Source of the DNA: Paraburkholderia sp. HP33-1
Lineage (GTDB): Bacteria; Pseudomonadota; Gammaproteobacteria; Burkholderiales; Burkholderiaceae
Assembly: GCF_021390595.1 (NCBI RefSeq)
Contig: NZ_JAJEJR010000001.1
Location: forward strand, 2,604,001 to 2,668,000
DNA: 64,000 bases
Direction of reading: 5' to 3'
Shown: piece after piece, positions 36,615-46,203 of the stretch
Numbering within the stretch: position 1 is the stretch's first letter
Layout: each line of letters opens with the position of its first letter
The notes under the pieces: generated by a model
What the model was told of the DNA's origin: nothing
Database searches by the model: none
Seen by the model: only the letters and a program-made list of their open reading frames with translations
Made by a program: the position numbers and the translations under genes

Positions 36615-37580
36615 TCATGCGAGGTATTGCGCGAGCTTCGGCAGGTCGACGTTACCACCGCTCACCACCACGCCGACCCGCTTGCCCTTCACTGGCACGA
36701 TGCCGTTCAGCACCGCCGCCGCGGCGAGGCAACCGGTCGGTTCGACGACGATCTTCATGCGCTGCGCGAAAAAGCGCATCGTCTCGATCAGCTGCACGTC
36801 GCTGACCGTTTCGATTCGCGCGACCAGCTGGCGGATGATCGCGAACGTGTAGTCGCCCAGATGGGTCGAGGCAGCGCCATCGGCGATCGTGCGCGGGGTG
36901 TCGATATGGACGATCTCACCGCGCGCGAGCGACTGCTGGCCGTCGTTGCCCGCCTCGGGCTCGATGCCGATCACCGTGCAAGCCGGGCTCAGCGCAGCCG
37001 CCGACAACGCGCTGCCGCTGAGCAACCCGCCGCCGCCCAGGCACACGAACAACATGTCGAGCGGACCGGTTTCGTCGATCAGCTCCTTGACCGCGGTGCC
37101 CTGCCCGGCGATCACATGCGGATGGTCGTACGGCGGAATCAACGTCATGCCGCGCTCCTCGGCGAGCCGGCGGCCGATTTCCTCGCGGTTTTCCTTGTAG
37201 CGGTCGTAGGTGATTACTTCGCCGCCGTAGCCTTTCGTCGCGGCGACCTTGGCCTCGGGCGCGTCGTGCGGCATCACGATCGTCGCGTGAATGCCGGCGA
37301 GGCGCGCCGATAGCGCGATCGCCTGTGCGTGATTACCCGACGAATAGGTCAACACGCCCGCTTTGCGCTGCTCCGCGTCGAAATGCGAAATCGCGTTGTA
37401 CGCTCCGCGGAACTTGAACGCGCCCATGCGCTGGAAGTTTTCGCACTTGACGAAGACCGACGCGCCAGTGCGCTCGTTGAACGTGCTCGACGTCAGAACG
37501 GGGGTACGGTGCGCGACGCCTTCGAGACGCGCGGCGGCGTCGAGGACGTCGTCGAAGGTGGGAGCGGGAAGCGCTTGCAT
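36615..37580 (-). CDS. Threonine/serine dehydratase (PLP fold type II)
   Basis: A 321-residue enzyme without the C-terminal regulatory ACT domain of IlvA, so a catabolic or serine-racemase/hydroxyaspartate-dehydratase type. The PLP lysine is in MGAFKFRGAYNA, with SSGNHAQ and the glycine loop GGGGLLSGSAL. The start at 37580 (MQALPAPTFDDV) follows AGGAG about 10 nt upstream. An ATG at 37616 is possible but adds non-conserved residues. Exact substrate undetermined. Confidence 0.88.
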   Translation of the reverse strand: MQALPAPTFDDVLDAAARLEGVAHRTPVLTSSTFNERTGASVFVKCENFQRMGAFKFRGAYNAISHFDAEQRKAGVLTYSSGNHAQAIALSARLAGIHATIVMPHDAPEAKVAATKGYGGEVITYDRYKENREEIGRRLAEERGMTLIPPYDHPHVIAGQGTAVKELIDETGPLDMLFVCLGGGGLLSGSALSAAALSPACTVIGIEPEAGNDGQQSLARGEIVHIDTPRTIADGAASTHLGDYTFAIIRQLVARIETVSDVQLIETMRFFAQRMKIVVEPTGCLAAAAVLNGIVPVKGKRVGVVVSGGNVDLPKLAQYLA

Positions 37581-37775
37581 CGGCGAAACTCTCCTGAGCG
37601 GTGGCGGAACAGCCATTCTCCCAGCTTCACCGGTGCTTTGGAACGGCGCTTGCGCGAAGCGTCAACGCCGTCGCGGAAAACGAAAACCGGCAACGCAAAA
37701 GAAAAGCGGCGCAACCCGGCAGATGAGCCGGCGTTACGCCGTCGAGGTTCTCGCGCGCCTCATGCGCGCCCGCGC

Positions 37776-38081
37776 TTAGCGGCGATAGTAGGGATGCCCG
37801 TAGTAGCCGCGATAGCCGTGGTAGTAGCCACGATAATAAGGGTGGCCATACCCGTAGTAGCCGCCGACCACGACCGGAACCGGCGCATAAACCGGCGCGG
37901 GCGGCGCGTAGTAGACCGGCGGCGGCGGAGCGTAGTAGACCGGCGGCGGCGCCGCATAAACCGGATAAGCCGGCGCAATCGGCACCCCAACACCGATACC
38001 GACGGAAACACCTGCCTCAGCGGCCCCGGCCAGTCCAAGGCCGAGTGCGGCTGCAACGACAAACGGAACGATCTTTTTCAC
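37776..38081 (-). CDS. Secreted Pro/Tyr/Gly-rich small protein
   Basis: 101 residues starting with GTG at 38081, chosen because AGGAG is 7 nt upstream; the in-frame ATG at 38108 lacks a site. A signal peptide (VKKIVPFVVAAALGLGLAGAAEA) precedes a glycine region, then repeats of APPPVYYAPP and a terminal tract of GYYGHPYYR-type units. Such low-complexity secreted proteins are common in Burkholderia and are probably envelope-associated; function unknown. Confidence 0.7.
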   Translation of the reverse strand: MKKIVPFVVAAALGLGLAGAAEAGVSVGIGVGVPIAPAYPVYAAPPPVYYAPPPPVYYAPPAPVYAPVPVVVGGYYGYGHPYYRGYYHGYRGYYGHPYYRR

Positions 38082-38108
38082 TTCTGCTCTCCTCGAGCGG
38101 CCTACCAA

Positions 38109-38412
38109 GGTCGCCCACTACGCATGCCTCGCATGCTGTTGAACCAATGTATCTAAAAAGCCCCGGCCGAACTGTTCGCATTTGTTGCAAATTGCAATGA
38201 GCGACCGGAAGCGGTTTGTCGATCGCCGCGCGCGTTCACCTGCGCACCGCCGCGATGAGGGTGAAATGGGCCGGGAATCAAGGGGTTTGCACGCGACTGA
38301 CGGAACGCGCGTTACAGGTCTGATCGAACGCGCGTGTCTGAGTTCGCGCATCGGTAATGTTTAATTACAAATTCGCTTCAATCCTGACAGCCGGAAGAAA
38401 TTTCTCAATAAA
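38109..38412. other. Gene-free intergenic stretch
   Basis: Holds the upstream region of the secreted Pro/Tyr-rich protein. I found no credible ORF or RNA gene. Confidence 0.35.
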
Positions 38413-38445
38413 AAATGCCCGGCTAATTGATTGAGCCGGGCATTT
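38413..38445 (-). terminator. Terminator of the 53-aa gene
   Basis: AAATGCCCGGCT pairs with AGCCGGGCATTT around a 9-nt loop. On the minus strand it is followed by a T-rich run, right after the small gene ending at 38468. Confidence 0.8.
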
Positions 38446-38467
38446 CTCACCTGCGAAGACCGTGCGC

Positions 38468-38629
38468 CTAGCCGACCTTCACGTACACGAATTCGCGGGA
38501 CACGTTCGGTGGCACGTAGGCGCCGCTGATCCGCACGCGCGGCGTCAGGCGCTTCTTCTGATCCCACCAGCGCCGGCGCTGGGCGTGCGTCAGGAACCGC
38601 AAGTGCTTTCGGTAAGAAAAAATACTCAT
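38468..38629 (-). CDS. Small basic hypothetical protein, 53 aa
   Basis: The start at 38629 (MSIFSYRKHLRFLTHAQRRR) has GGGAGG 5-10 nt upstream. It is very basic with a WWDQKKRLTPRVR segment and no signal peptide, possibly nucleic-acid binding. A clear terminator follows. Function unknown. Confidence 0.6.
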   Translation of the reverse strand: MSIFSYRKHLRFLTHAQRRRWWDQKKRLTPRVRISGAYVPPNVSREFVYVKVG

Positions 38630-38904
38630 CTCGACCCTCCCGAATTTCTGACTGCGAACGAAGTACGGAACTACAACTGCCAAACCGGCTCATCGACCGC
38701 TGATCCCTGTCACTCACGATTGTGAGCAGTTTCCAGCCCCGCGGGCGTCGTGCCACCCGATGACCGACCGCGGATGCCATATCGCCCGCAAACTCATCCG
38801 ACGACAGCTGTCCGACCATGCAAGGGCCGGATCGCGCCCGCGCTTCGCCGGATGCGCGATACTGCTGCTTTCCCGTTCATACGATCCGTCCGGAGCAGGT
38901 GACC

Positions 38905-39840
38905 ATGTCCCAGTCTTCCTTGCCGCGCGTCGGCTTCATCGGCGCGGGGCGGCTCGCGCGCTGCCTCGCGCTCGCGTTTGCGCGCGCCGGCTATCCGGTC
39001 GCCGCGGTGGCGAGCCGCTCGGCCGATTCCGCGCGCCGGCTCGCCGCCCAGATCGAACACTGCGCGGCCTGCGACGATCCGCAACAAGTCGTCGACGCCG
39101 CCGATATCGTTTTTTTAGCCGTTCCCGACGACAGCATCGGTACGACAGCGCACACTCTTCGGTTCGCAAGCGCCGCGGCGAGGCACCACGGCAAAGCGCT
39201 CGTGCACTGCAGCGGCGCATCGCCGGTCGAACTGCTCGCACCGGCGCGCGATCAGGGCGCGGCGATCGGCGGCTTTCATCCACTCTATCTGTTTAGCGGC
39301 GAGCTTGCCGATCTCGAACGGATCACCGGTTGCTCGGTGACGATCGAGGCCGACGGTGCGCTCAAAGAGACGCTGACCGCGCTCGCACTCGCACTGCGCT
39401 GCCATCCGCTGTCCATTCCGCCGGGCGGCCGTATGCTGTATCACGCCGCCGCTCACTACGCGGCGAGCTTCGCGCTATGCAGCCTCGCCGAATGCGTCGC
39501 GCTGTGGCGCACGCTCGGCTTCGCCGAAGACGACGCGCTGCGCGCGCTGCTGCCGATGCTCTCCGGCACGATCGAAACCGCGCGCGACAAGGGCCTGCCC
39601 GACGCGCTCGCGGGCCCGGTATCGCGCGGTGATACGGGCGTCGTGGAGAAGCAGCTCGCGCTGCTCGAAGGATTCGGCGGCGACCATGCCACGCTGTACG
39701 GTCTGCTGACGCGCCGAGCGGTCAACCTCGCCCGGCGTCGCGCCACGCCCCCTGCGGCGATTGAAGCGATCTCCGAAGCTGTGGAAGAATCGCTGGGCCG
39801 CTCGCTCAATCAGGCCGCGGCAGGTGCAAGCGTCAAGTAA
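38905..39840 (+). CDS. Rossmann-fold DUF2520 protein (NADP-dependent dehydrogenase-like)
   Basis: 311 residues. An N-terminal Rossmann motif VGFIGAGRLARCLALAFARAG (dinucleotide binding) and a middle DUF2520 domain (IGGFHPLYLFSG, YHAAAHYAASFALCSLAE) are recognisable. It is related to F420-oxidoreductase/6-phosphogluconate dehydrogenase-like enzymes, with no known substrate. The ATG at 38905 follows GGAGCAGGTGACC. Confidence 0.82.
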   Translation: MSQSSLPRVGFIGAGRLARCLALAFARAGYPVAAVASRSADSARRLAAQIEHCAACDDPQQVVDAADIVFLAVPDDSIGTTAHTLRFASAAARHHGKALVHCSGASPVELLAPARDQGAAIGGFHPLYLFSGELADLERITGCSVTIEADGALKETLTALALALRCHPLSIPPGGRMLYHAAAHYAASFALCSLAECVALWRTLGFAEDDALRALLPMLSGTIETARDKGLPDALAGPVSRGDTGVVEKQLALLEGFGGDHATLYGLLTRRAVNLARRRATPPAAIEAISEAVEESLGRSLNQAAAGASVK

Positions 39841-39935
39841 GCCGTGATAATGTGACGTCCGGCGCGTGAGCGAACCACTCGCGAAACACGCAACCACCCG
39901 CGCCGCGCTTCGGGATCAACAGACGAGAACGCACA

Positions 39936-40256
39936 ATGATCAAGGTCAGCATCCTCTATCCGTATCGGGAAAACGGCCGCTTCGACATGGACTACTACTG
40001 CGCGACCCACATGCCGCTCGCGGCGAAGCTGTTCGGGCCGGCGTTGAAGGGTTGGTCAGTCGACGCAGGCCTCAACGGGGGGCCGCCGGGCACGCCGCCG
40101 CCGTACGTGGCCGCGGGTCACTTCCTGTTCGATAGCGCGGACGACTTCTATAAAGTGTTCAAGCCCGCGTCCGAGCAACTGCTGGCTGACATCCCGAACT
40201 ACACCGACGGCGGCAACGGCGCCATCCTGATCAGCGAGGTCAGGATTTCCGTGTGA
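39936..40256 (+). CDS. EthD family protein
   Basis: A 106-residue dimeric alpha/beta barrel-type protein. It begins MIKVSILYPYRENGRFDMDYYCATHMPLA, the usual EthD start. Family members are linked to ether and quinone metabolism; function here unknown. It lies 95 nt after the DUF2520 gene on the same strand. Confidence 0.82.
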   Translation: MIKVSILYPYRENGRFDMDYYCATHMPLAAKLFGPALKGWSVDAGLNGGPPGTPPPYVAAGHFLFDSADDFYKVFKPASEQLLADIPNYTDGGNGAILISEVRISV

Positions 40257-40413
40257 TGCCGGACAGACAGCCATCGGGCGGCGGCGCGCAATGGCGTCGC
40301 ATCCCCGGCTGGCTAACCGGGTAAACCCAGCAAACCGCCGGCGCGCACCGATCGGGCGACGCCGGCAGCCCGCGGCCGGCCGGCGGCCGTCATCAGAAGC
40401 ATAAGGACACGAG

Positions 40414-40977
40414 ATGTTTGGCGATATCGCCCGTTTTCTGCTCAATACCGTTTTCACGCTGTTCGGCGCGGCATTGCTGTTGCGCGCATGGCTGCAGGTC
40501 GTGCGCCTGCCGCCGTACAACCCGGTCTCGAACGCCGTGCTGCAGGCCACCAACTGGATCGTGCTGCCGCTGCGGCGCATCCTGCCGAGCACGCGCAATA
40601 TCGACTGGGCGAGCGTGGTCGCGACGCTGATCGCCGCGATTATTTACGTGGTGCTGATGATCGTGCTCACCGGCGCCGATCCGCTGACGCTCGTGCCGAC
40701 GCTGCTGATCGTCGCGGTGCTGACCGCGATCAAGTGGGCGCTCAATCTGATCATCTGGATGACGATCCTGATGGCGCTGCTGTCGTGGCTCAATCCGCGT
40801 TCGCCGGCGATGCCGATTCTCTATCAGCTGACCGCGCCGTTCCTGAATCCGCTGCGCCGGGTGTTGCCGAAATTCGGCGGCATCGATCTGTCGCCGATCC
40901 TGCTGTTCGTGATCGTGCAGGTGCTGCAGATGGTCGTCACGCGCGCGGCGGTTCAGCTGACTTATTTTGTGATCTGA
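40414..40977 (+). CDS. YggT family integral membrane protein
   Basis: 187 residues with two copies of the YggT domain. LPPYNPVSNAVLQATNWIVLPLRRILP is repeated later as NPRSPAMPILYQLTAPFLNPLRRVLP, with four hydrophobic helices. YggT proteins are implicated in osmotic tolerance and cell division in other bacteria. The usual proC neighbour is not present here. Confidence 0.88.
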   Translation: MFGDIARFLLNTVFTLFGAALLLRAWLQVVRLPPYNPVSNAVLQATNWIVLPLRRILPSTRNIDWASVVATLIAAIIYVVLMIVLTGADPLTLVPTLLIVAVLTAIKWALNLIIWMTILMALLSWLNPRSPAMPILYQLTAPFLNPLRRVLPKFGGIDLSPILLFVIVQVLQMVVTRAAVQLTYFVI

Positions 40978-41065
40978 ACTGATCGCGCGGGTAGCTGGGC
41001 TGGCGCGCGGCGGTGAGCCGCGCGTCGCGCCTGGGGCGCCGCCGTTTGCGAGAGCATGCGGCGGA

Positions 41066-42766
41066 TCAGAACGTACTCCATTCGTTATCTGCAGTCACCG
41101 CCACGCGCTCGCGCGCAGGCGCGGCCACCGCCGGCTGAGGCAACGCCGGCTTGTCGACACGTACGCGCGCGGGCGCCTGCGTCGGCGCGGCCATCGCAAA
41201 GCTGCGGCTCTCCCCCGTCCGGAACACCGACACCGTCTCCTTCATTTTGCGCGCCTGCGCTTCGAGCGATTGCGCGGCCGCCGCAGCCTCTTCGACGAGC
41301 GCCGCGTTCTGCTGCGTGGTCTCGTCCATCTGCGTGACGGCCTGGCCCACCTGATGGATGCTGCGGTTCTGCTCCTCGGAGGCCGTCGCGATCTCGCCGA
41401 CGATATCCGACACGCGATGGATCGCGTCCTTGATATCCGCCATCGTCGCGCTGACTTCGGCCGCCTGCTGCGTACCGCCCTCGATGATCGCGACCGATGT
41501 CGTGATCATCTCCTTGATTTCCTTGGCCGCGCTGGCCGAGCGCTGCGCGAGGTTGCGCACCTCGCTTGCGACCACCGCGAAGCCGCGCCCCTGCTCGCCC
41601 GCGCGCGCGGCCTCGACCGCCGCGTTCAAGGCAAGAATATTGGTCTGGAACGCGATGCCCTCGATCACCCCGGTGATCTCCGAGATCTTCGTCGAGCTGC
41701 CGCTGATCTCGCCGATGGTCCGCACCATTCCTTCGACGGCGGTGTTGCCCGCATTCGCGACCTGCGCCGCCTGGGTGGCGAGCGCGCTCGCGTTGCGCGC
41801 GTTGTCGCTGTTGCGGCTGACGGTCTGTGTCAACTCCGACATGCTCGCAGCAGTCTGTTCGAGCGACGCGGCCTGCCCTTCGGTTCGCGCGGACAGATCG
41901 ATGTTGCCGCTCGCAATCTGTTGGGAAGCGATGCTGACCGAGTCGGCGCTTTCGCGGATCGAGCCGATTGCCGTCGCGAGACGCCGCTGCATGTTCGCGA
42001 CCGCGCGCACGATGCTGTGCTCGTCGGTGCTGTCGGTGTGCAGGCGCTGGCACAGGTCGCCGCCCGCGATCTGCTCGACGATTTTCGCGACTTCTGCCGG
42101 TTCGCCGCCGATCTGCCGCACGACCGCGCGCGTCACCAGCAGCCCGAGGCCGATCGCAATCGCGACGCCGACGACCGCGCAGCTGCCGATCCACCACGTC
42201 ATCGAGCGAACCAGTTCGACGCCGTTGGCGACGCGCTGTCTGGCCAGTTCGTCGCGTACATCCGACAGCTTGATCATCAGCGTGCGCAGCTTGACGTGCA
42301 GCGGGTCGGTGGTCGATTTGAGTTCGGCGAGCGCGCCGGTCTGATCGCCCTGGTCGGCAAGCGCCATCACCTTCGCGACCGAAGTCATATAGGCCGGATA
42401 GGCAGCGTCGAAGTCGCCTAGCAACTGCCTCTGCGCATCGGTGGTCGCGTGCTTGCGCTCGTAGTCGAACGCCGACAGGATCGCCGCTTCACCGCCGTGA
42501 TTCAGGCGCACCGTATCGGCGCGGCCGGCCGGCTCCGGATTCAGGATGTACGAATAGAGGCGCCGGAAATGCGAGGCCGCCTGCCACGCGGCGGTGCCGT
42601 CGTCGCGCACCGGCACGAATTCGCGATCGTACATTTCGGTTTGCATCGTCGCGACTTCGCGCACCTTGAGCACGCCGACCGTGCCGACGATAGCCGTCAC
42701 GAACGCGCACAGCATCAACGAGCCGACAAGCTTCTGGCTCAGCTTCAGACTGGAAAACCACTGCAT
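41066..42766 (-). CDS. Methyl-accepting chemotaxis protein
   Basis: 566 residues. TM1 is near 10-30 ([16 protein letters not shown]), a four-helix-bundle periplasmic sensor follows to ~190, then TM2 ([21 protein letters not shown] in split form), HAMP, and the MA signalling domain with hairpin tip [20 protein letters not shown]. The extreme C-terminus EWSTF resembles the NWETF pentapeptide that tethers CheR/CheB. The ATG at 42766 is chosen since the upstream extension lacks membrane character. No che genes lie nearby. Confidence 0.92.
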   Translation of the reverse strand: MQWFSSLKLSQKLVGSLMLCAFVTAIVGTVGVLKVREVATMQTEMYDREFVPVRDDGTAAWQAASHFRRLYSYILNPEPAGRADTVRLNHGGEAAILSAFDYERKHATTDAQRQLLGDFDAAYPAYMTSVAKVMALADQGDQTGALAELKSTTDPLHVKLRTLMIKLSDVRDELARQRVANGVELVRSMTWWIGSCAVVGVAIAIGLGLLVTRAVVRQIGGEPAEVAKIVEQIAGGDLCQRLHTDSTDEHSIVRAVANMQRRLATAIGSIRESADSVSIASQQIASGNIDLSARTEGQAASLEQTAASMSELTQTVSRNSDNARNASALATQAAQVANAGNTAVEGMVRTIGEISGSSTKISEITGVIEGIAFQTNILALNAAVEAARAGEQGRGFAVVASEVRNLAQRSASAAKEIKEMITTSVAIIEGGTQQAAEVSATMADIKDAIHRVSDIVGEIATASEEQNRSIHQVGQAVTQMDETTQQNAALVEEAAAAAQSLEAQARKMKETVSVFRTGESRSFAMAAPTQAPARVRVDKPALPQPAVAAPARERVAVTADNEWSTF

Positions 42767-43004
42767 CTTGGGAAATTCTCTTGATCGGGAGGGGGGATCG
42801 CCGGGTTCGCGCTGGCTTCCGGTTGCGAAAGCGCACGGTGTTTGGCACCAGTCGGGATAACGGCAGGTGAACACGGAATCTGGAGGCTTCGCGAACCCGC
42901 CAAGGCGCTCCGACAAGCTCACCTGGAGAGATAGCCTTCCGACGCCGGCATCTGGACCATACCCCTGCCCAAACGACCCAAAAGCCTGTAAAATCGCGAG
43001 TTCT

Positions 43005-43078
43005 GCGGGCGTCGTATAATGGTAATACCCTAGCTTCCCAAGCTAGAGCCGTGGGTTCGATTCCCATCGCCCGCTCCA
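43005..43078 (+). tRNA. tRNA-Gly (anticodon CCC)
   Basis: A 74-nt tRNA: acceptor GCGGGCG/CGCCCGC, anticodon stem CTAGC/GCTAG, and loop TTCCCAA with CCC at 43037-43039. CCA is encoded. A -10-like TAAAAT lies about 11 nt upstream. Confidence 0.96.
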
Positions 43079-43112
43079 CTTTCCGGCTGAGTGTTCAGCG
43101 GAATCCAGCAAG

Positions 43113-43139
43113 AGCCGCCTCCCTGAAGGCGGCTTTTTT
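43113..43139 (+). terminator. Terminator after tRNA-Gly
   Basis: GCCGCCT pairs with AGGCGGC, followed by six T. Confidence 0.85.
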
Positions 43140-43204
43140 GTAGTGGCAACGGCCCGGCACAGCGCGCAAGCCGCGCAGCCCTCACCCTTGCAGCAGCATC
43201 GACA

Positions 43205-43978
43205 ATGATCCACGATCCAAACGACTCCGGCCTGCCGGACGACTCCTCTACGTCTGCGAGCGCAGCCGCCGACCAGCCCACCGGCAACGAGCCAAACACG
43301 CTGTATCACCGCCGCATCCGCAGCTTCGTCACGCGCGCGGGTCGCGTATCGACCGGCCAGCGCCGTGCGCTCGACGAGTTTGGTCCGCGCTTCGTCGTGC
43401 CCTATGCGCCGCAGCAGCCCGACTGGACCGCTGTGTTCGGCCGCGAAGCCCCACGCGTGCTGGAGATCGGCTTCGGGATGGGCGCCACCACGGCAGAGAT
43501 CGCCGCTCACCGTCCCGGCGACGACTTCCTCGGCGTCGAAGTCCACGAGCCAGGCGTCGGCGCATTGCTGAAGCTGATCGGCGAACAGTCGCTGACGAAC
43601 ATCCGCATCATCCAGCACGACGCGGTGGAAGTGCTCGAGCAGATGATCGCGCCCGACAGCCTCGACGGCGTGCACATTTTCTTCCCGGACCCGTGGCACA
43701 AGGCGCGCCATCACAAGCGCCGGCTGATCCAGCCGAAGTTCGTCGCGCTGCTCGTGTCGCGATTGAAGCCGGGTGCGTATCTGCATTGCGCGACCGACTG
43801 GCAGAACTATGCCGAACAGATGCTCGAAGTCCTCGGCGCCGATCCGCTGCTCGAGAACACCGCCGACAACTACGCGCCGCGCCCCGACTATCGCCCAGTG
43901 ACGAAGTTCGAGCGACGCGGCCTGCGGCTCGGCCACGGCGTGTGGGACCTCGTGTTCCGCAAGCGCGGCGCCGCGTAA
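43205..43978 (+). CDS. trmB: tRNA (guanine-N7-)-methyltransferase
   Basis: Methylates G46 of many tRNAs with SAM. It is 257 residues, longer than the ~240 norm through a polar N-terminal extension. The SAM-binding motif [20 protein letters not shown] and the TrmB signature [17 protein letters not shown] are both intact. It follows tRNA-Gly and ends before a terminator at 44002. Confidence 0.95.
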   Translation: MIHDPNDSGLPDDSSTSASAAADQPTGNEPNTLYHRRIRSFVTRAGRVSTGQRRALDEFGPRFVVPYAPQQPDWTAVFGREAPRVLEIGFGMGATTAEIAAHRPGDDFLGVEVHEPGVGALLKLIGEQSLTNIRIIQHDAVEVLEQMIAPDSLDGVHIFFPDPWHKARHHKRRLIQPKFVALLVSRLKPGAYLHCATDWQNYAEQMLEVLGADPLLENTADNYAPRPDYRPVTKFERRGLRLGHGVWDLVFRKRGAA

Positions 43979-44001
43979 CGCGACGAAACAGCCAGCCAGC
44001 T

Positions 44002-44032
44002 AAAAAGGTCCGCATCCGCGGACCTTTTTTTC
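44002..44032. terminator. Bidirectional terminator between trmB and uppP
   Basis: GGTCCGC/GCGGACC stem (44007-44024) with AAAAA on the left and TTTTTTT on the right. Confidence 0.88.
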
Positions 44033-44047
44033 ATCGCACGGCAGACC

Positions 44048-44884
44048 TCAATCGGCCCAGCTCAATCCGCCGCTATAACCGATCAGCAGGATCAGCAGAC
44101 CAAAGCCGATCCGATACCACGCGAACACCGTGAAGTCGTGCGAAGCGATGTAGCGCAAGAGCCAGCGTATGCAGATAAACGCACTGACGAACGCCGCCGC
44201 GAAGCCGAGCGCGAAGCTGCCGAGCGCATCGGTGGTGAACAGATGCCAGTCCTTGTACAACTCGTAGGCAGTCGCGCCGAAGATGATCGGAATGGCGAGA
44301 AAGAATGAAAACTCGGTCGCGACGCGGCGCTCGATGCCGAACAGCATGCCGCCGATAATTGTCGAGCCCGAGCGCGAGGTCCCCGGAATCAGCGCAAAGC
44401 ACTGCGCGAGGCCGACTTTGAGTGCATCGAGCGGGCTCAGATCGTCGATGCTTCGCACCCGCACCGCCGCGTCGCCGCGCGCACGCTGACGCGCCTCCGC
44501 CCACAGGATCACGACGCCGCCCGCGGCCAGCGCAAACGCGACTGGCACCGGCGAAAACAGCGCCTCCTTGATCGACTTCTCGAACAGCAGGCCGAGCACG
44601 ACTGCCGGAATCGTCGCGATGATCACGTTCAGCGCGAATCGCCGCGCTTCGGGCCGGCTCGGCAGACCCACGATCACGTCGCCGATGCGGCGGCGAAACT
44701 CCCAGCACACGGCGAGGATCGCACCGAGCTGGATCACGACATCGAAGGTCTTCGCGTGGTCGTCGGCGAAATCGAGCAGACTGCCGACGACGATCAGATG
44801 CCCAGTGCTCGACACTGGCAAGAACTCCGTCAAACCCTCTACCACGCCGAGAATCAGTGCCTTACAAGCCAGTAGCCAGTCCAT
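44048..44884 (-). CDS. uppP: Undecaprenyl-diphosphatase (BacA/UppP)
   Basis: Dephosphorylates undecaprenyl pyrophosphate to recycle the lipid carrier in the inner membrane. 278 residues, polytopic. Both signature motifs are present: [16 protein letters not shown] and [16 protein letters not shown]. Family length is normal. Confidence 0.96.
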   Translation of the reverse strand: MDWLLACKALILGVVEGLTEFLPVSSTGHLIVVGSLLDFADDHAKTFDVVIQLGAILAVCWEFRRRIGDVIVGLPSRPEARRFALNVIIATIPAVVLGLLFEKSIKEALFSPVPVAFALAAGGVVILWAEARQRARGDAAVRVRSIDDLSPLDALKVGLAQCFALIPGTSRSGSTIIGGMLFGIERRVATEFSFFLAIPIIFGATAYELYKDWHLFTTDALGSFALGFAAAFVSAFICIRWLLRYIASHDFTVFAWYRIGFGLLILLIGYSGGLSWAD

Positions 44885-44974
44885 CCGTGCCCCTTATCGC
44901 GGTAGGTTGTCGCAACGAAAAGGGCCGGCACGGTCATCACTGGCATGCGCGGCCCTGGTGGCCGCGCGTGCGTG

Positions 44975-45568
44975 TCATTTTTCGACGATCTGCACGCGTA
45001 TGCCGTTTGTAAGAATGGTGATTGTACCGGGTTCGTAATGGACGCCGGCAAATTGCAGTTGCTCGGGCTTGAAGGTGTAGATCGGATAGTTGGTCAGTAA
45101 TTGGGTCGCGAGCAACCCGGCGGCCGCGTTGATCTGCTGCGTATAGACCTGAGCGTGGCCGTTCACGCTGACGTTATCGACACTCGGCGACTTGAGGATC
45201 ACCGAGCGGCTCGCCGCGTCGTAGGCGAGTTCGCTCGACAACGTGAACACGCCATCGACAGGCTGTTGCAGGAACGGGCTCGCGAAACGCGCGTCGAGCT
45301 TCACCGACACGCGGTTCGCATCGGGCTGCATGCCCACCACCGGGTTGCTCAGCGCGACGTCGAACACCTGCGACACCGTGCGCTGATACGGGAACTTGCG
45401 CTGCACGGCCTCCTGGACCTGCTTCTGCGAGAACGTGTAGTGCGACGGCATGAACGGAAACGTCGGGCTCGCGCAAGCAGCGAGCGACACGGTGATGCCA
45501 AGTACGCTGCCGCCGGTCAGCGCCGCGCGCAGAAAGCGGCGCCGGGCGGGCGCTGCGGGTCGAGTCAT
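44975..45568 (-). CDS. DUF1439 outer-membrane-type lipoprotein
   Basis: 197 residues. The N-terminus carries a twin-Arg-like RRRFLRA followed by a hydrophobic stretch and lipobox LAAC (residue ~32). The mature part matches the DUF1439 family in pattern (FSQKQVQEAVQRKFPYQR, then VSVNGHAQVY). Function unknown; likely envelope lipoprotein. It lies between uppP and a cysteine-cluster gene on the same strand. Confidence 0.8.
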   Translation of the reverse strand: MTRPAAPARRRFLRAALTGGSVLGITVSLAACASPTFPFMPSHYTFSQKQVQEAVQRKFPYQRTVSQVFDVALSNPVVGMQPDANRVSVKLDARFASPFLQQPVDGVFTLSSELAYDAASRSVILKSPSVDNVSVNGHAQVYTQQINAAAGLLATQLLTNYPIYTFKPEQLQFAGVHYEPGTITILTNGIRVQIVEK

Positions 45569-45652
45569 GCGAAATCTCCTGTGGAAGCCCTTGCGGACAT
45601 CGGCTTGAGGCGGCTGGTGTGATTCGTGATGATGCCTGGCGCATGCCGCGCG

Positions 45653-46024
45653 TCATGGCTGGAATGCAGGTTGTGTTTGCGCTTCGAGCTGCGTGAGCCA
45701 CGCGAGCGCTTCACCGCGATTCGCGCCGCACATCTCGAGTTGCGGTTGCAGACCCGAGCAGCACGCGGGCCGCTCCGGCCGGCCGAAGATCGCACAGCGC
45801 AGATCGTCGCCGAGTTGCACACAGCGCACGCCCGCCGGCTTGCCGTCCGGCATGCCCGGAATCGGACTCGAAATCGAAGGCGCGATACAGCACGCGCCGC
45901 AATCGGGACGGCACGCGTGGCCGTCCACGCGAAACGGCGATTCGCGCCTGAACTCGCCGTTTTTCACCGGTGCGTCGTTCGACCTGGCGCTGCTTTGCGC
46001 TCCGCTGTTCAACCTTTGATCCAC
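45653..46024 (-). CDS. YkgJ family cysteine-cluster protein
   Basis: 123 residues starting at GTG 46024, chosen because AGGAAAG lies about 9 nt upstream and no ATG fits. It carries CRPDCGACC, then [19 protein letters not shown] cysteines and a final C..., the pattern of YkgJ proteins proposed to bind an Fe-S or zinc centre. Function unproven. It ends 84 nt before the DUF1439 gene. Confidence 0.78.
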   Translation of the reverse strand: MDQRLNSGAQSSARSNDAPVKNGEFRRESPFRVDGHACRPDCGACCIAPSISSPIPGMPDGKPAGVRCVQLGDDLRCAIFGRPERPACCSGLQPQLEMCGANRGEALAWLTQLEAQTQPAFQP

Positions 46025-46203
46025 GTCATCTTTCCTGAACTCAAACCTTGGCAACGCGTTGCCAGACCCGCATTGTGCCACTGCCTGTCCGTGCGACCTT
46101 TTTACACAATCGGGGTCCACCCACGCGCACTTAAACTCAGATCTCCCGACCGGCGATGCACCCGCGGCACGCCGCGAGAGCCGCCCACCATCCCACACCG
46201 CTC

